Shown here: in pieces, positions 25,561 to 38,930 of the stretch
Numbering within the stretch: position 1 is the stretch's first letter
Layout: every line of letters begins with the position of its first letter
Assembly: GCF_041296385.1 (NCBI RefSeq)
Contig: NW_027184085.1
Location: 8,985,301-9,049,300 of the forward strand
DNA from: Aphelocoma coerulescens
Taxonomy: Eukaryota; Chordata; Aves; Passeriformes; Corvidae
Length of the DNA: 64,000 nucleotides
Direction of reading: 5' to 3'
Translations under genes and position numbers: made by a program
The notes under the pieces: generated by a model
Seen by the model: the letters and a program-made list of their open reading frames with translations, nothing else
Database searches by the model: none
What the model was told of the DNA's origin: nothing

Positions 25561-26044
25561 TATCTTTTTATATGGCACTGAAAGAAGGACAGCCTTAATA
25601 GTTATGTTTTACTTCTAGTTCAATGTGGGACTTGCCTTCTCTAAACAATAGCTGGTGTCGAGGAGGAAGAGGCTTAGATGAGCCTTTCTGGAATATCTGA
25701 CTTTACCTCCGTGCAGGCATCAGCCTCCTGGCCTGAAAAGTCATGTTCCTCTCAAAAGAGGAACAACATCCTCTCCATGGAGGTATCTTAGGCAGTGGCA
25801 GAAGGGTGTCCCCCAAATCATGAGGAGGGACACTCTTCACCGTGAAGGTCCTGGATGTGCAAAGACTCTCCAGTGTGACAGTGGCAGCCCAGCTCTCACC
25901 ATATGGCAGGCCTGATTCTTCATCTCTTGAGTGGCTTCTCCTCTTTAGTTGTGTCTTGATTCACTGTGCTTATACCAGCACATTTCTAGAGCCCAGAGCT
26001 GTAGATGTGGACAGGGACTATGCTTTCACAGCAGGGTTTCTGTG

Positions 26045-26067
26045 AAAAAAAAAAAAAAATAAAAAAA
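26045..26067. repeat. A-rich tract (A15 T A7)
   Basis: A near-pure A run. It could be the tail of a retroposed transcript, but the upstream sequence is not recognised. Confidence 0.9.
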
Positions 26068-28559
26068 TCAAGGACTAATATCTTCTAAGACAATGTTGAC
26101 CAAAACATGCTTTTTAAAAAAAATTTGAGATCTTTAAGTCTTACTAGACATTCCACAGCAGAAATGCTGTCTGTTTCCCAGGTAATAGACAGAAATGGAA
26201 AAAAGTGCAGATGCAGACCAGCAATCTCTTTTGCTCAGTGTGCGTCACAGGGCAGGAGCCCTTTATGCTGTACCCTGCCCTGCTGGCTCCAACATGGGCA
26301 TGCTAAGGACTCCATGGTTCTGGTCCCCCTCACTGAAGGACCAGCTGCGCATACAAAGGTTCCTCCCTGCGTGCCTGCCTTCCCATGTTTACCTTTGGCA
26401 GAAAGTCCACACCTACAGGTAACCAGAGCACAGCTAAATCTTCTCCACAGAGGTATCATGTGCTCCGAGTGCACATGGACCCAGGCAATCTTTCTTCACC
26501 AAGTATAGACTTAGCCAAGGAGTCTGACTGTGCTTCTTTGACCTTTGACCAGGCTGCACTCAGTTATCACAGCCCTTTAAAATCTTCATTATTGCCTTGA
26601 GTCAAAATGAGTCATCTGGACTAAGCTCAATTTTTGCTTTTATCCCAAATAACCATGGTGAGGAATGAAACTTTCTGTCTTCCTTCCTCCCTCCTCTAAA
26701 TAGGATAACTTGTACTGCTGTCCAAGTTGGCACTGAGGAGGGGCTCCAGACACTGCCCTGTTCCTCACCTCTAAACATTGCTTTTCCTGTCTCTTGAAGT
26801 ATAAAAACTGATGCTGGAGTTACTTTGCTTGTGAGTGAAGTACTCTGTACTTCTAGGTGGCCGAGTGAATAATTTTGGGGTCTCTCTTGTGACTGATTGC
26901 AGGAGAGCAGCCTTGCATATTGCTTATACTCCTCATGGTGCCTGGCCTTGGCTTTGCTTGTGGTAGCTGGCAGAGGATCCTTTGTGAGGTGTCAAGGTCC
27001 ACTTATTGTGTCAGGCATGATAAGCAACAAATGCAGAATAGCTGGCAATGTCCTTGATGGAGGACATTTGGGAACTTCGTTGTAGATGCACTGCTTTGTC
27101 TCAGCAGCAAGGAGAGACAAACTATTTGCTCCAGCAAAACAAAAAGTCAGTGGACTCTGGATAAGCTGAGTGTTGAGGCAGACTTTCACAGCAGCAGATC
27201 CCTTTGCAAACAGCATAGATAAGTGACCCAAGGAGGAGAATAAACAAAAAAATAGCAATTTGTCATCAACAGAAAAAGAACGTGAAAGATTTCTTCTCTG
27301 CTGGTAATGACTTGATTTCTCTGGATGCTGTTTTGCTGAAAGTTGCTGTCAGGAACGAGCAAGAAACACATTTGAGGGTGACAGAGTGAAGAAATAGAAC
27401 TGCTTCTTATTTCAAATCAGAGACTGCTGTGAGGGAGTCCAGGAGAATATTTGCACCAGAGCACAGGGGAAATCAGACTGGCTTCAGAAGATGTGACCTG
27501 TGGAGCAATTTACTGTAGATCATCTCTTCAGCATGATCCCTCAGCATGAGGCTGAGGCAGACTAAGAGGCAGGCTAGCTGTTACATGGAGAAGGTGTCCG
27601 CTACACAGATCAAAGGTGCCCACAGTTGGACTAACGTGTCCAGGTTTAGATGGTTATTCCCAGTTGGAGTTTGGTCTTATTCTCTCTCTGCAAGAATCCA
27701 TATGGTGTTCATCTGCCAGCCAGTGACCTGGGCCATTGTGGGATGGATGCAATCAAGCTGCATCCGTGAGGCTTTGTGCTCTTGCTAAATCACAGCACAT
27801 GTTCAGCTCATCTACCTTGAGAGAGCCCCAGAACTCTTCTGGCACTTTGCTTTGGCCCAGGCTTGTGCATACTGACACAGGAAATGCGGTTTGGACAGTG
27901 CGTTTGTGTCTGTGCTTGGCTGCCAGGTCAGGCACAGCACGAGAGAATTGAGGGCTGATTCCCTTCCTCAAGGAGCAGATGTTTGCCAGTGGGAAGCCCT
28001 GAAAAAAAGTCTTTAGCCAGTGTGAATGTAAGGAGAAGCGTCCAAATCCCACTGCTTGTGTGACCGAGGTATGGGCAAAAGAGGGTGGCTGGGAGAGCAC
28101 AGTGGGGCTGGGAAGCACTTGTGCTCCTGCGGGTGCACATCTGTTCTTCTACAAGAGTCTGTAGCTCTGTTCAGCTAAGGAGGCAGATGAGTGAAATCCC
28201 TGAGTTGCTGGGATGGACAGAATGTCAGAGTCTCTGAGAGGGGCCTGTACAGTTACATTTACAGCTCAACGGTGGCTTACAAAGAAGTGCTTGAGGCACA
28301 GAAACAAAGACATGTCTAAAGCTGAGTATTAGGGAAAAGAACAACCATGAATTAATAAAAAGAAGTGAATGTGCAAAGTAAGCTGTGGTTATCCTAGGTC
28401 ATAAAAGGGAAAGGGAAAATATTTGGGAAGGGTATAAGTAGTTAAAAGAATGAAGAATATAGACTTATTAGCAAAGCAAGCTTTCAGCTACTACTGAGTG
28501 GTATGAATAAGGATGAAATATTTGATGCTGTATTGTTTAATCTTACAGTGAGTCTGTTC

Positions 28560-29960
28560 TCATACTATCTGCTTAGTGTGCTTAATGTAACGAGAGGATA
28601 AAAGCACAGGTCAGAATAAAGAAAGAACATATTGAAGAATATTTAGATAAGTTCTTGCTCATCAGCAAGATCAGATTAAACATACCCTGGAGTACTTGAA
28701 GAAATAGCCAGACCAATTTCGGGCCATTACATGCATTTCAGAGAGCTTTTGGGCAACATCTGTCCTGAGTTTCAGGCAGAGGCTGGGGTTTATGTGCCAG
28801 CCCATTTACAACATCTGAGCTGAGTGAGTACCTTGACTCAGAGGCTCAGGGTGTGCTCTGGGGCATGGATGAGGGAAAGCACCACTCTGCTGTCAGCTAC
28901 AGACTCACACCCATCGTGTACCTGTGACATTGGCAGACTGAAATATGATAGTCTACTGTCATCAATCCCCAAACACTTCAGGGAGACTGTAGAACCAATG
29001 TCTGGCAGAAAGGTACCTGCAGGTGCTTTCTTCAAAGGGCCTGTCCTTAAATGCAGGAGGGACAGTGGCATGGACAGAGTACCAAAGCTCCGAAAACAGT
29101 GTCTGGATAGTTCACCCAGCTAGAGGCATCCAAAGCCAGCCATAGGGGGTCAAAAAGTGTGGGTAACAGCACAGCAGTGCATCAGGCTGCACTCTGGCCT
29201 GTAGGACAAGCACAGCCAGCGAAGGGCGGAGAGATCTTCAAGGGTGAGAAGATGTGGAAAAATGTCTGGAGGAAAGTGATGGGATTGGACCCAGGGAATT
29301 ACTGACCAGTCAGACCAATTTCAAAGACTGGAGAAGCACTTGAATAAATGGCAAAACTGTTGGTAGATGTCTAGATAATAAGATGATTCAGAGAAGCTGA
29401 CATGGATTTGTCCAGAATAGATTATCAAGCCAGTATAATTTCTTTCCCTTTCTTTCCAGAGAAATGGGCCTCATGAATAAGGGAGAGGAAATCAAGGTTA
29501 TCATCTCTATCCATCTTGACTTGACTAAGGCTTTTGATCTAGGCTCACACAGTGACATACTTATAACCAAAGTAGAGAAATACGAATTAGGTAAAATCGC
29601 CATAAAGAGGCTGCTCAGGTGGCCCAGGCAATGTGCTCAAAGAGCTGTTATACAGAGCTCACTGTCAGACTCTGAAGGTGCTTCAAGTGAGACTCTCCAG
29701 CTGTCATTTCTGGTGGTTTTTTTTTGATCAATACTTTCATTAACAACTCAAATTACAGAATAGGGAAGCCGCCCTGGGAGGACAAGGCACTTTGCAGGAC
29801 ATGATTATGTTCAAAATTATCTTGATAAATTGGAAGAAAGGCCCAAAATCAATGTGATGAAATTCAATAAAGACAAGAGCAAATACTGTGTTTTGAGAGG
29901 GGAAATTAAATACACAGATACGAAATAAGAGATGGCTGGTGGCTGGTTAGGCAGCAGGGT
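28560..29960 (+). mobile_element. Ancient CR1-type LINE relic
   Basis: Plus-strand fragments appear in RT order. An 'EYLKK' region lies near 28690 (equivalent to 'RVLKEL'). After it comes ACTGACCAGTCAGACC (near 29301, equivalent to 'NYRPVS'). A CATGGATTTGTCCAGAATAG-like 'HGFxxNR' follows near 29400. A DLTKAFDLGSHSDILITKV segment lies in the open frame 29464-29727 (equivalent to the LDFSKAFD RT motif). It contains stops and length changes throughout. A middle stretch (about 28760-29260) aligns poorly and may be unrelated sequence. Confidence 0.6.
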
Positions 29961-32900
29961 GCCCAGGGGGAAGCATAGCAGATCACCACCAGTGATCAAC
30001 AATGCAATACTGTTACACAAAGATATGTGTCATTCTAATTAATTAGCAAGAATATAAGAGAGAGGAGGTTGTAACTCCCACCTCAGGTTAATCCTGTACC
30101 ATGTGTTTGCAGCTGCAGAGCCAGGCTGAAGGGGAAGAACAGGAATGGTGAAGGCTTGGGTCCTGAAGGCAGACCTGGAAGCAACAGTTGAGGCAACTGA
30201 TTTGAGTTGGAGAGGGGGAAAAAGAGAGAGGAACAGTGGCACAACCTTTTCTTGTTGTTTTGAAAACTGTTATAAAAAGGGGAATAAACTGTTGTTCTTT
30301 GCATCCACTGGGGAGATGGTAAGGAGTAATTGGCTTGGCTCTTGGTAAAGGGAATCTTCTGCATAAAGTCAGTTAAGCACAGATGTATCTGCAGGGAGGT
30401 TGTTGAGTACCTGTTGTTGGAGACTTGTGAGAGCAACCTATGTGAATTGTCACCAGTGGCAGGGGAGTGTCTGATTTTGCCTCAGAATAGAATAGATATG
30501 CTTTTTGGGTCCTTCCAAACCCTGCATTGCCATGATGGCTTTGCCTAGGAGTGTACTGATAGCCAGGTTGGCACTGGAAGGAATTTGTCCCCAGGTCATA
30601 TTGACATGGACTTTCCTCAGCAGCCCAAGGAGATGTTTGCATGCCAAAGTCATCTGAGTGTCTTACTTGGCCAGTTCATGTAAGGGTGACCTGGGGGGGA
30701 TTTGATAATGCCCTTATATTTCCTCTTCTCTACCTGGGGCAGATTTTATTAGGTTTTTTCAGGCGCTGAAAAAAATTCTGCCTTATTTCACTTAGGGGAG
30801 GTATCAGCAGGGCTGTGGTACTGCAATGCTGACAAAGGACTCCTTGAAGGATAATTAATAGAAAGAGTAGGAATGGCTCATCAGGCAATATGTGTGTGTT
30901 GTGTGTGGCACCCCACGCCTGAGTTTTGGCAAGCCAGGGGCAAGCCAGATCTATGTTTGCAGTAGCTGATGCCGGCACCACACTCCAGTCAGCCTCCTGG
31001 CCAGGGTGATTTTGACCAATTGTATTGTCTCAGTGCAAGTGACTAACAGCCTGTGTCCCGTGAAATGGGATCAAGCATTATTTCTTTCATAGGAATGACA
31101 TCAGAAACATGGGCGTTTTCAAATCAGATTGGATAAATGGTCTAATCTCCTGCTGGACAGGAGCCATTACCAGCTGCCACAGATAAAAATGATAGTATTC
31201 TCTTGCTAGAAATGAATGGATTATCACTCTGCAAGCCTGCTGTACATAGTAATGACATGAGGTCTTAGTATTTATTTTTCTGTATATAGATAGGCTTTGA
31301 ATAGTTTCAACTTCTTTATAAATAAATGAGCTTTAAGAAATCAAAAGAAAAAGTGGTAGGCTGTTTTTACAGCAATGAGTTTCACACACTAATTTTGCAC
31401 TACCAAAAATAGTCAGGTTAAAGATCACTGAAAAAATGGCTTGCTTTTAAAAATTACATGATCAGGGAGCAAAAATGCTTGCTGCTTTGTATTTGCTCAT
31501 CTCTGCTGTTTGCACACACTTTCCTTTCTCATGTGCTTCTTTACCCTTACTGTATCATAATTGAACTTTTGCTCTAAATTGTTTCACACAGCCAAAATCC
31601 TTGGCTGATTATCACATGCTTCAGGGGAAAAATTCACTTCTTGGTACTGTGCAAACAGTTGCCTGGTTCTCTCCTCAAATGCTCCACCCCACACAGCATG
31701 GATACTGCTAATGACAGGAGGTTGTGCCATGTTGACAAGCCTCTGGGAGCAGAGAAAAGGCCAGTTCTGAGCAGATGCCCGATTTGATTGCAGTATCATG
31801 AGGGCTAATTACTCTAATAAGCATTTATGGGATTCAGAGATCAGGAGGAAAGAGATCACAAACACGATTAAGGTGTCAGAGGTGTTGAAGGAAAATTGAA
31901 AGTATTAAGTGCCAATTTCTGTTTTCTGAAATTCAAGCTAACAGCACTGAGAGCTGCTAATAGTCATCTGAGGGCAGAGCCTGGTGTCCCTGAGAGGCTG
32001 TTTCTCAAGCTGTCTACAAAAAGTACCTAACTTAAGTACTGTTGACTGCTTTGAATAAAGGAGCAAGAGTATCCCAAGCAAATCAGCCTACTTGCTTTTT
32101 GGGGCTACTGACTCCACCTGTCCATGTAATGGATGAAGAGTTGTGACACCTAACTAGCAGTAGAAAACTTGAATAGATCCCCATCAGAGAGAGGGTGTTT
32201 GGGTGGGCAAACCCTGGGGTAAAGCTCTTTGCTTTGGTTGAAAGGAATTAGCTCGGGAAAATCCCCTATGAGCTCATGATGGCTCTTACGCTGTTTGGTC
32301 ACCTCCAGATGAGGTTTCTGCAACACTCTGTGTTAGTGTAAACATCAGGACTCAGAAGTGTCTGCACAGGATGATGAGGATGGACTACAGCTGCTGAAAT
32401 TTCATCCATGTATTTCCCACTAGTGTGATGGGCTGGGAAGTTTTTCTCAAATTATTTGGGAAAGCAAATAATTTGAAAAGAAAGAACATGAGTTAGAGGG
32501 GAACTGTGTAGGACACACACGTGAAAACATCTTACTGTCAGACAACTTTAGAGTGACATTTTAAAAACCTTTTGATTCAAAATATGACCCTTTTTCTGTG
32601 CCCAGCATGAAGCATATTGGATGTGTTTTTGTAACCAGTTCCCCTGAGCTCTGCATTTCTCACCTTGAATTAAAACTCCTCACTACACCAACTCCTTCAT
32701 CTGAAGCAGCTGCTGGTGACTGTCACTGTCAGCAGTAGCTCATGATCCCAGAGAGATGTTCCTGGAATAGATATACCCAGCACATTTTGTGCACAATGGG
32801 TCAGCCTCAGCAATCACTGTCCTGTTGAACCTGCCTTCTAATCATTAACCTTTTTATTCTGGGTCATATTGAAGTATGCCATTCCTTTAACGCCAGATAG

Positions 32901-34269
32901 CAGAAGTAGTTTCACATGGAGACTTACAATTTCACCTGTGCAAGGATCTTCAAAGGTATATGCCACTCAAAGCTCTTCAGTTGTGTCTTGTAGGCATGAA
33001 ACTGGCATTTTGAGGTATTCTCAGATGGATTCCTTTTACATTCTATTTTTCCTTCCTCAGAACAGGAAGGAAACATGTTTGGTAGAGGGTTAACTACTCT
33101 TTGCCGAGTCTCTTGCTTCATTTTCATGCTTCACAGAACTTCATGGTATAAACAATTTTATGAAAGAGAATTAGCAGTTTTTCCCAAGGACCTGTCATAG
33201 GAATACCCAATCTGTGTAATTAAAGTATTGAGAATGCTGTTTGTTTTCTGAAATAGGTATGAGTTGCATAAGTGGTCATGGATAGAGTATTTGGTAAGCT
33301 GTGGGATAATCGTACCCATTTATCATGTTTATGGGATGATGTTTAGGGAACTTTATCTGCTCCACTGCATGTACAGGAAGAGATATACCTTTGGAAAGCT
33401 TCTCAGAACCTTCTAAAGTGCTTGTCCCCATCCTGAACTGACAGATGCCAACAGGAGTGTGTGCTGACAGACCCAGTGACAAGTCATTCTTTTCCCTTCA
33501 GTCTGATTGAATTCCCAGATCTGAAAATCGAGCGTTCTTAATGCTTTTGGTCTAACTGAAATGTCTCTTCTAAACTGTAAGCCATTTATCTGAATTCTAA
33601 TCTCTCCTGCTGAGCTGTCACAGTCAAAAGGCAAATCTCCTTACCAGGCAGACAGATGCTCTGAAGGTGCAGGGAGGATTTCAATTTTAATGGAGAAGTT
33701 TTCATCTCCCTGAAACAGAAGTGCCCCAAGGACCCATGTCACATGTTGCTTGCAAGGTCTTTCCTTCACCCCCATAGGGACAGAAAGCTAATTTGAGGTT
33801 GTCTGGCTGAAAGGTAGCCATATGGCACTGCACTTGGAGTAATTAGTCAAATGTGAAGGGCAAGGCTAATGCTTGGGGACCTTTGTGTGGCACCACTGGT
33901 GGTGTTTGGAGACGTTTTAGGGATCTCTGGGATGGTGTTGTGCCACAGTGTAGAGCTCTAGTGCACAGCTCAGACACCTCACAAGGCCCATCCCTGATGG
34001 CAGTGCTCTAGTAGCCATGGGTAGGTGCAGAGTCTCCAGGTGAGGGGCTTTACCCTCTTGCTGGAGCATCCTGTAGGAAAGTGACTGACAGGAGTGCTGG
34101 AGACAAAGCTGCTGGTGGAGATAAGCTTGCAGCAGCAAGCCTCCAGGGTGCAAACCAGCTGCTCTTTAGGAAGGATTTCAGAAGACCTTGCTGAGGTCAT
34201 GGGACTATGTCCTGCTAATGCTGAATGCCCTGTGCTGACTGGGACTGTCTTGTTTCTTCTTGTTTCTAG

Positions 34270-34398
<129 letters not shown>

Positions 34399-37300
34399 TA
34401 AACAATTGCCTCAAAAGTTCACTGATTCATTAGTGTTATTTTTATTTCTAATGAGCCAGGTTTGAAAAGAAGTGTTAGCAGTAGCAGCTGGTGCAGTCAC
34501 AGCTGGATCTGGAGCTCCACATTAAATTCTGAAACGAAGCAGGGTCAGCCTACTCCTTGTCAGGACCTAACCTTCATCCTGCCTGCACCTGTAGCACCCT
34601 ATGGGCCTGAAAATGAAAGATCATTTTCTTGCTTGGTAGCAGCAGGAGTTCAAAACTGGTCCTTGTTCTCAAACTTTCTTTGTCCCAGAAGGGTCAGCTA
34701 GACACAGAACAGATTAATCTGCTTTATTCCATGGCTTCCAGATTCTCATCCCCAAAATGCTCCCCTACAGATTGCAATTTGGTCTGAGAGAAGGTCGATT
34801 TAAATTTCTCCCACATGGACAGAGTGAATAGTACAGAGTAAGCTTGCATTTGCAGTGGGATGGCAGCATGTTATCAGACAGGCAGAGGGTTTCTCCCTGC
34901 CATGACATTGCCAACTCACACCCAATACAACTTTTTAAAACTAGTTTGCATGCCCTGCCTTTGTTCGCTTTTCCTTTTGGAATATGTTGAAATATGTTGA
35001 TAGAAACCTAGAATTAATGTCCCCAAATGACCCTTAGATTTATGTCTCTGAATCGCAGTATGTGGGTTTCTCTGCTGGCTATTTCATTTTGCATTTGAAG
35101 ATTTCAAATCTCTTGCTAAAAAAATAATTGCATTGCCCTGAATATGAGTTTGAAGCAGCTGTCCCATTATTTCCCAACAAAAGAAGAGATTTCTTTGCAT
35201 CCTAGGGTGCTCATTTTTCAATCTGTTATACCAAGGCTTGCCTGTTCTGAAGTTTTTAGGCTTTGCTGCCATGGCAGGGATTAATTTCTAGCATTATATG
35301 TAAATTTAGCCTCGTGTTCAGTAACAGGAGTGTCTCCTAATGAACAGTGTAAGCACAGGCAGATGGCATAGATTTTGAAGTTATTTTTTTGTAGACCTTT
35401 CCAGGTTCATACATGCAGCTTCAGAATCAAAAATCCCTTCTGCAAGTGTATCCCAAGTCCTTCTCCCAAAAGAGCTCCCTAGACAGGGACAGACTAAGAG
35501 TCTGTCCCAGCACTCAGCTCCTGTGTTATCCCCTGAATAGGAACGCCCAAAAGATTTGTGTTGAAGTGGGCAGTGCATGCCTGCAGCCAGGCACATCCAG
35601 CTGAGGTGATTTGGCAGCATACCTTTACCACCTGAGCCCCAGTAACTGAGTGTGCTCAGCATGCTCCCTTTAGGAGGCAGGAAACACTGGGTGAAGTCTC
35701 TTAGTTCACAGAAATGCCACAACTGGGACAACCTAAGAGTCTGCAGATGGACTCTGATACAGCTCACCCAGCAGAGGGTCTTTTGCACCAGTGCTTAACT
35801 GTGTTTCCACATCATAATCTGTGTTTTTTCTGTCCCTTGAGCACACAGATATTTCTTTCTAAGCATGCTTGGTGTGACTTCTACGATCTGCATCCACTTA
35901 GCACATTGTCATTTCTACTTATTCCTTGCATTACTCTAATGAACTTGGCCATACCCATGTGAAAAGTCTATTTTAAGATTTTTTAGGTGAAATTACCTCT
36001 GAAATTGCCAGAACTAGTATGTACCTGGTGTGTACCACCCTTAGTAGGTAGGGGTGGAAAACAGCAAAATTTTAGGTGCTTTGGATATTTTTTGGGAGGG
36101 ACAGAGATTCAGCAGAGAGAACAAGAAACAGGATGAAAAGAATGTTTTGTTATAATCTGTGGGGTTTTTATCCAGGAAGGAGAAATAGACAATCTGCTTG
36201 AATTCCAGTTTTACAAGAGCTTTTTCTGGGTTTCATTTAGAGTAAAACTGAAGACACTCCAGAGGTTTTCTATTCTACAAAACCACAGTGCAAATAGGGT
36301 ATAAATGAAAAAGTGCTTTGTTAATCTTTTTGACCAGACTATCCAGCAGTAAAGCTGCTTCAAACACTGGTAGCTGTTTGACACTTCCAAAGCCAAGAGC
36401 ACAAAGTGAATAATTTCATTCTTTCTTCCAGCTAAATATTTGGCAAACCACACTCAAGATTTGGATAGAAGAGTTGTCAAATGTTAGCCAGGGACAATTG
36501 ATCTGCCTTAACCATAGTGATCGTCTCTGTTAGAAATGGGCACAGTCACTTTGGGCAAATTTCATGAAAAAGCACTTGAGTTCTGTGTACTTAGACTGTC
36601 TTGACTTGACCTTGGGTCCTCATAAAGATGTAAAACATCAAGAAAGGATGCAGGACTTCTGCTGCTGGATGACTCTACTCCCCCACGTTGGATGCACACA
36701 TTGCCTATCAAAAAGTAGAAATGTCACAGACACTTCAAAGAACTCTTTGGGATGAAGCATGGCACTGCTTCTCTGGCTGATGCTCAGCAATCTCAGGTTT
36801 GATTAGTAGTTGTAGTTCACCCCCTCCTGTGTGACCTACAGCTAAATTACTGAACAGCTCTGGGCCTGCTTCATCACTTAAGGCTGATAAGAACTAAGGG
36901 GAAAACAGCAGCTGTAAGGCCTGATTCACTAATGCTTACAAAGTGCTCTACAATTATTCGGCAGAAGCAACATATTATTGCTCAGTATTCCTGGAAGGCC
37001 AAATTGTCAGCAGGCTGTTTACCCAGAGGGATATGTGAACAGCTCTGGTGACAAAGAGCCCCAGGAAGAGAAGTGTTTTTCATGCTGCAAAGCTGGGTAC
37101 AAGATAAAACCAGCACAGCAGGGGAGTCTGCACAAACAGGGTCCTTTGTGAAGGAGAGGGCCTGCAGAAACTGTCCATAGGGGCCTCTGCCAGGTGAAGG
37201 TGTTGGGGTAGATCTTCAGAGGAAGGCTGCAGAAAAGTGTGTGCTTAGAATGAAGGTTTCTTGAGGTTTGCCTTGCTACCAGAACACAGAGATAGTGTGC

Positions 37301-37975
37301 TAGCACATCTCTCGGCCTACCCAGATCACAGGCCTGACACACTGGGTATTTCAACATGACCAACTGCAGGCAGCTCCAAAGCTGCACTTCAGACCAGCCT
37401 CATGTCTTGGACAGGGCACATGCTCTCTGGAGAGCAGGCAGAACTGGGAGCCTGAGCAGGGGCAAGTGCCTGCTCAGCTTGTTCTGACTGCACTCCCAAC
37501 AGCCCAGCAGCACTCCTGTTTGGATGTGCAGCAGAAAATGCTCTGCTCCTGATTGCTCTGGACACTGCTCTTTTCAATTCTTGCATATGTACATCAGCAT
37601 GTGTGGCCTCTTTCTTAGCATCACTCCTGCCTTTACCCACTGAATCAGGCTTGTAACTAATGTGCTGTAAGAAGAGTCACTAGGGCGGAGCTCTGCAGGA
37701 GTTTGTGCTGCTTCTTGCTGCTCTCTCAGTGAACAATTTATTGCCATCAATAGGCCAGGGCATGTGGGTGTCCAGCAGTGAGAATTGGTGAGAAGGAAGT
37801 ACATTACTTTATGGGTTTTGACCTATGTTGAATCTTCTGTGAATTTGTACCCCCGGAATATGATAAAAATGCCTTATAGAACATTGTCCCCTCTCAGCTG
37901 CAGTGCTAAACAGATGCTCACAAAGTCTTCTCCCACATTCCCCAGCATGGGAATTCCTGGGGTTGACTTTGCCGG

Positions 37976-38620
37976 TGTCTTGGGGTGACTTTATGGTGTG
38001 TATCCCATTTTGCTGCCCTATGCCTATTAATTTTGTGCCTTTCTATGCCTTTAAACTGAGCCTGAGAGGGGGGAGAGAAAAAACTGAGCAAAACTTTCAA
38101 GGCGGTTTGCAGTTTATTTTCATGTTTCAAGGACACAGATACACAGCCTCCTCTGCGTTCTGCTTTCTGCGGTACAGAGCGGAGGAAGCACTGCTTGCTT
38201 TCCAGCCAGCTTTCAGCTTTTTTTTTCTCCAGAGGGAGATGGAGAGGTGAACTTTTGTTTTCCTGGGACTTCGGGTTTTTTCCCTTCTTCTTTTTTGGAC
38301 TGTTTCCACATCAGAACACATCAGGACTTTTTCCACCGAGTTGGAGGCCCTGGAGGAGGGCCCACCCTGTCCCAGCTCCAAGGAGGAGAGAGGCTACCTA
38401 CAGAAGGACTCTGAGATTTTCCCAGATTTCTCCCCACAGCAAGAAGTTTTATTATTTAGCATTATTATCCTTTTTCTGTGTGTTTGTTAAATAAATAGTT
38501 TTTACCTCTTTCACTTTCCTTCGAGGAAAATTAATTTTTTCCTGAACCTGCTGGGGGAGGAGTGGTTGTAACCTGCCTTCTCTCAGAGGATATATTTCCA
38601 AATTTTCCCGCACTGGCACA
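37976..38620 (+). mobile_element. Solo LTR, 645 bp
   Basis: The element starts TGTCTTGGGGTGAC and ends CACTGGCACA, so it has TG...CA termini. It is flanked by GCCGG (37971-37975) and GCCAG (38621-38625), a 5-bp target duplication with one mismatch. A polyadenylation signal AATAAA is at 38490-38495, with a T-rich and GT-bearing stretch after it. A CT-rich, T-run containing middle part follows the usual R region layout. There is no internal retroviral sequence. It lies in the sense orientation relative to DNAI1, so its polyadenylation signal is on the transcribed strand of the intron. Confidence 0.75.
38490..38495 (+). terminator. LTR polyadenylation signal AATAAA
   Basis: The canonical hexamer lies inside the sense-oriented LTR. 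It could in principle cause premature polyadenylation of the DNAI1 pre-mRNA. There is no evidence of use. Confidence 0.5.
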
Positions 38621-38820
38621 GCCAGGAAAAATCTCTTTTTCCACCTGAGTCCTGCTCTGGGCTAAGAGAAGCTTCAACTACAGCTTAATTCACTGAGCTA
38701 AGAAGTTATGTTTTGTTCCCACAGTGCTTCAGTAGGATATTTGCAGATTCATTATACTATCCAGTCCACAGCTTATACTGCTCACTAGTCATTGGTTGTT
38801 TATTCTGTTTACCACATAGT

Positions 38821-38930
38821 CAGAGAACCACAGAATGGTTGGGGTTTGAAGAGACCTCTGGAGCCCCAGGGTGTTCTTATAGTCACAGCCAACTCCATCC
38901 TGCAGTGGTATTTTGACTCCCAAAGCTAGT
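38821..38930 (-). mobile_element. CR1 LINE 3' end fragment
   Basis: It begins CCACAGAATGGTTGGGGTTT followed by GAAGAGACCTCTGGAGCCCC, the reverse complement of the CR1 3' terminus. The similarity fades after about 100 bp. Confidence 0.7.

Larger units (their letters stand above)
15045..34269 (+). other. DNAI1: DNAI1 large intron, 19.2 kb
   Basis: The intron runs from GTAAGG to TTTCTAG, phase 0. It contains a minus-strand solo LTR (16176-16728), a (CA)n tract, a CR1 3' end (17339-17444), an ancient minus-strand CR1 reverse-transcriptase relic (about 24640-25560), a possible LTR promoter remnant near 26800 and an ancient plus-strand CR1 relic (about 28560-29960). The parts 17450-24600, 25600-28500 and 30000-34260 hold no gene I can support. 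An RFX-like motif lies at 19306-19319 and a cluster of TAATT cores at 18251-18285. Several 60-125-codon open frames occur on both strands but match nothing I know. Confidence 0.9.

Noticed and set aside
30220..30350. TATAAAAAGGGGAATAAACT-like stretch suggesting an LTR
   Set aside because: The two hexamers are too close together, and no ends can be defined.
37903..38494. 115- and 99-codon open frames
   Set aside because: They largely lie inside the LTR at 37976-38620, where open frames are incidental.
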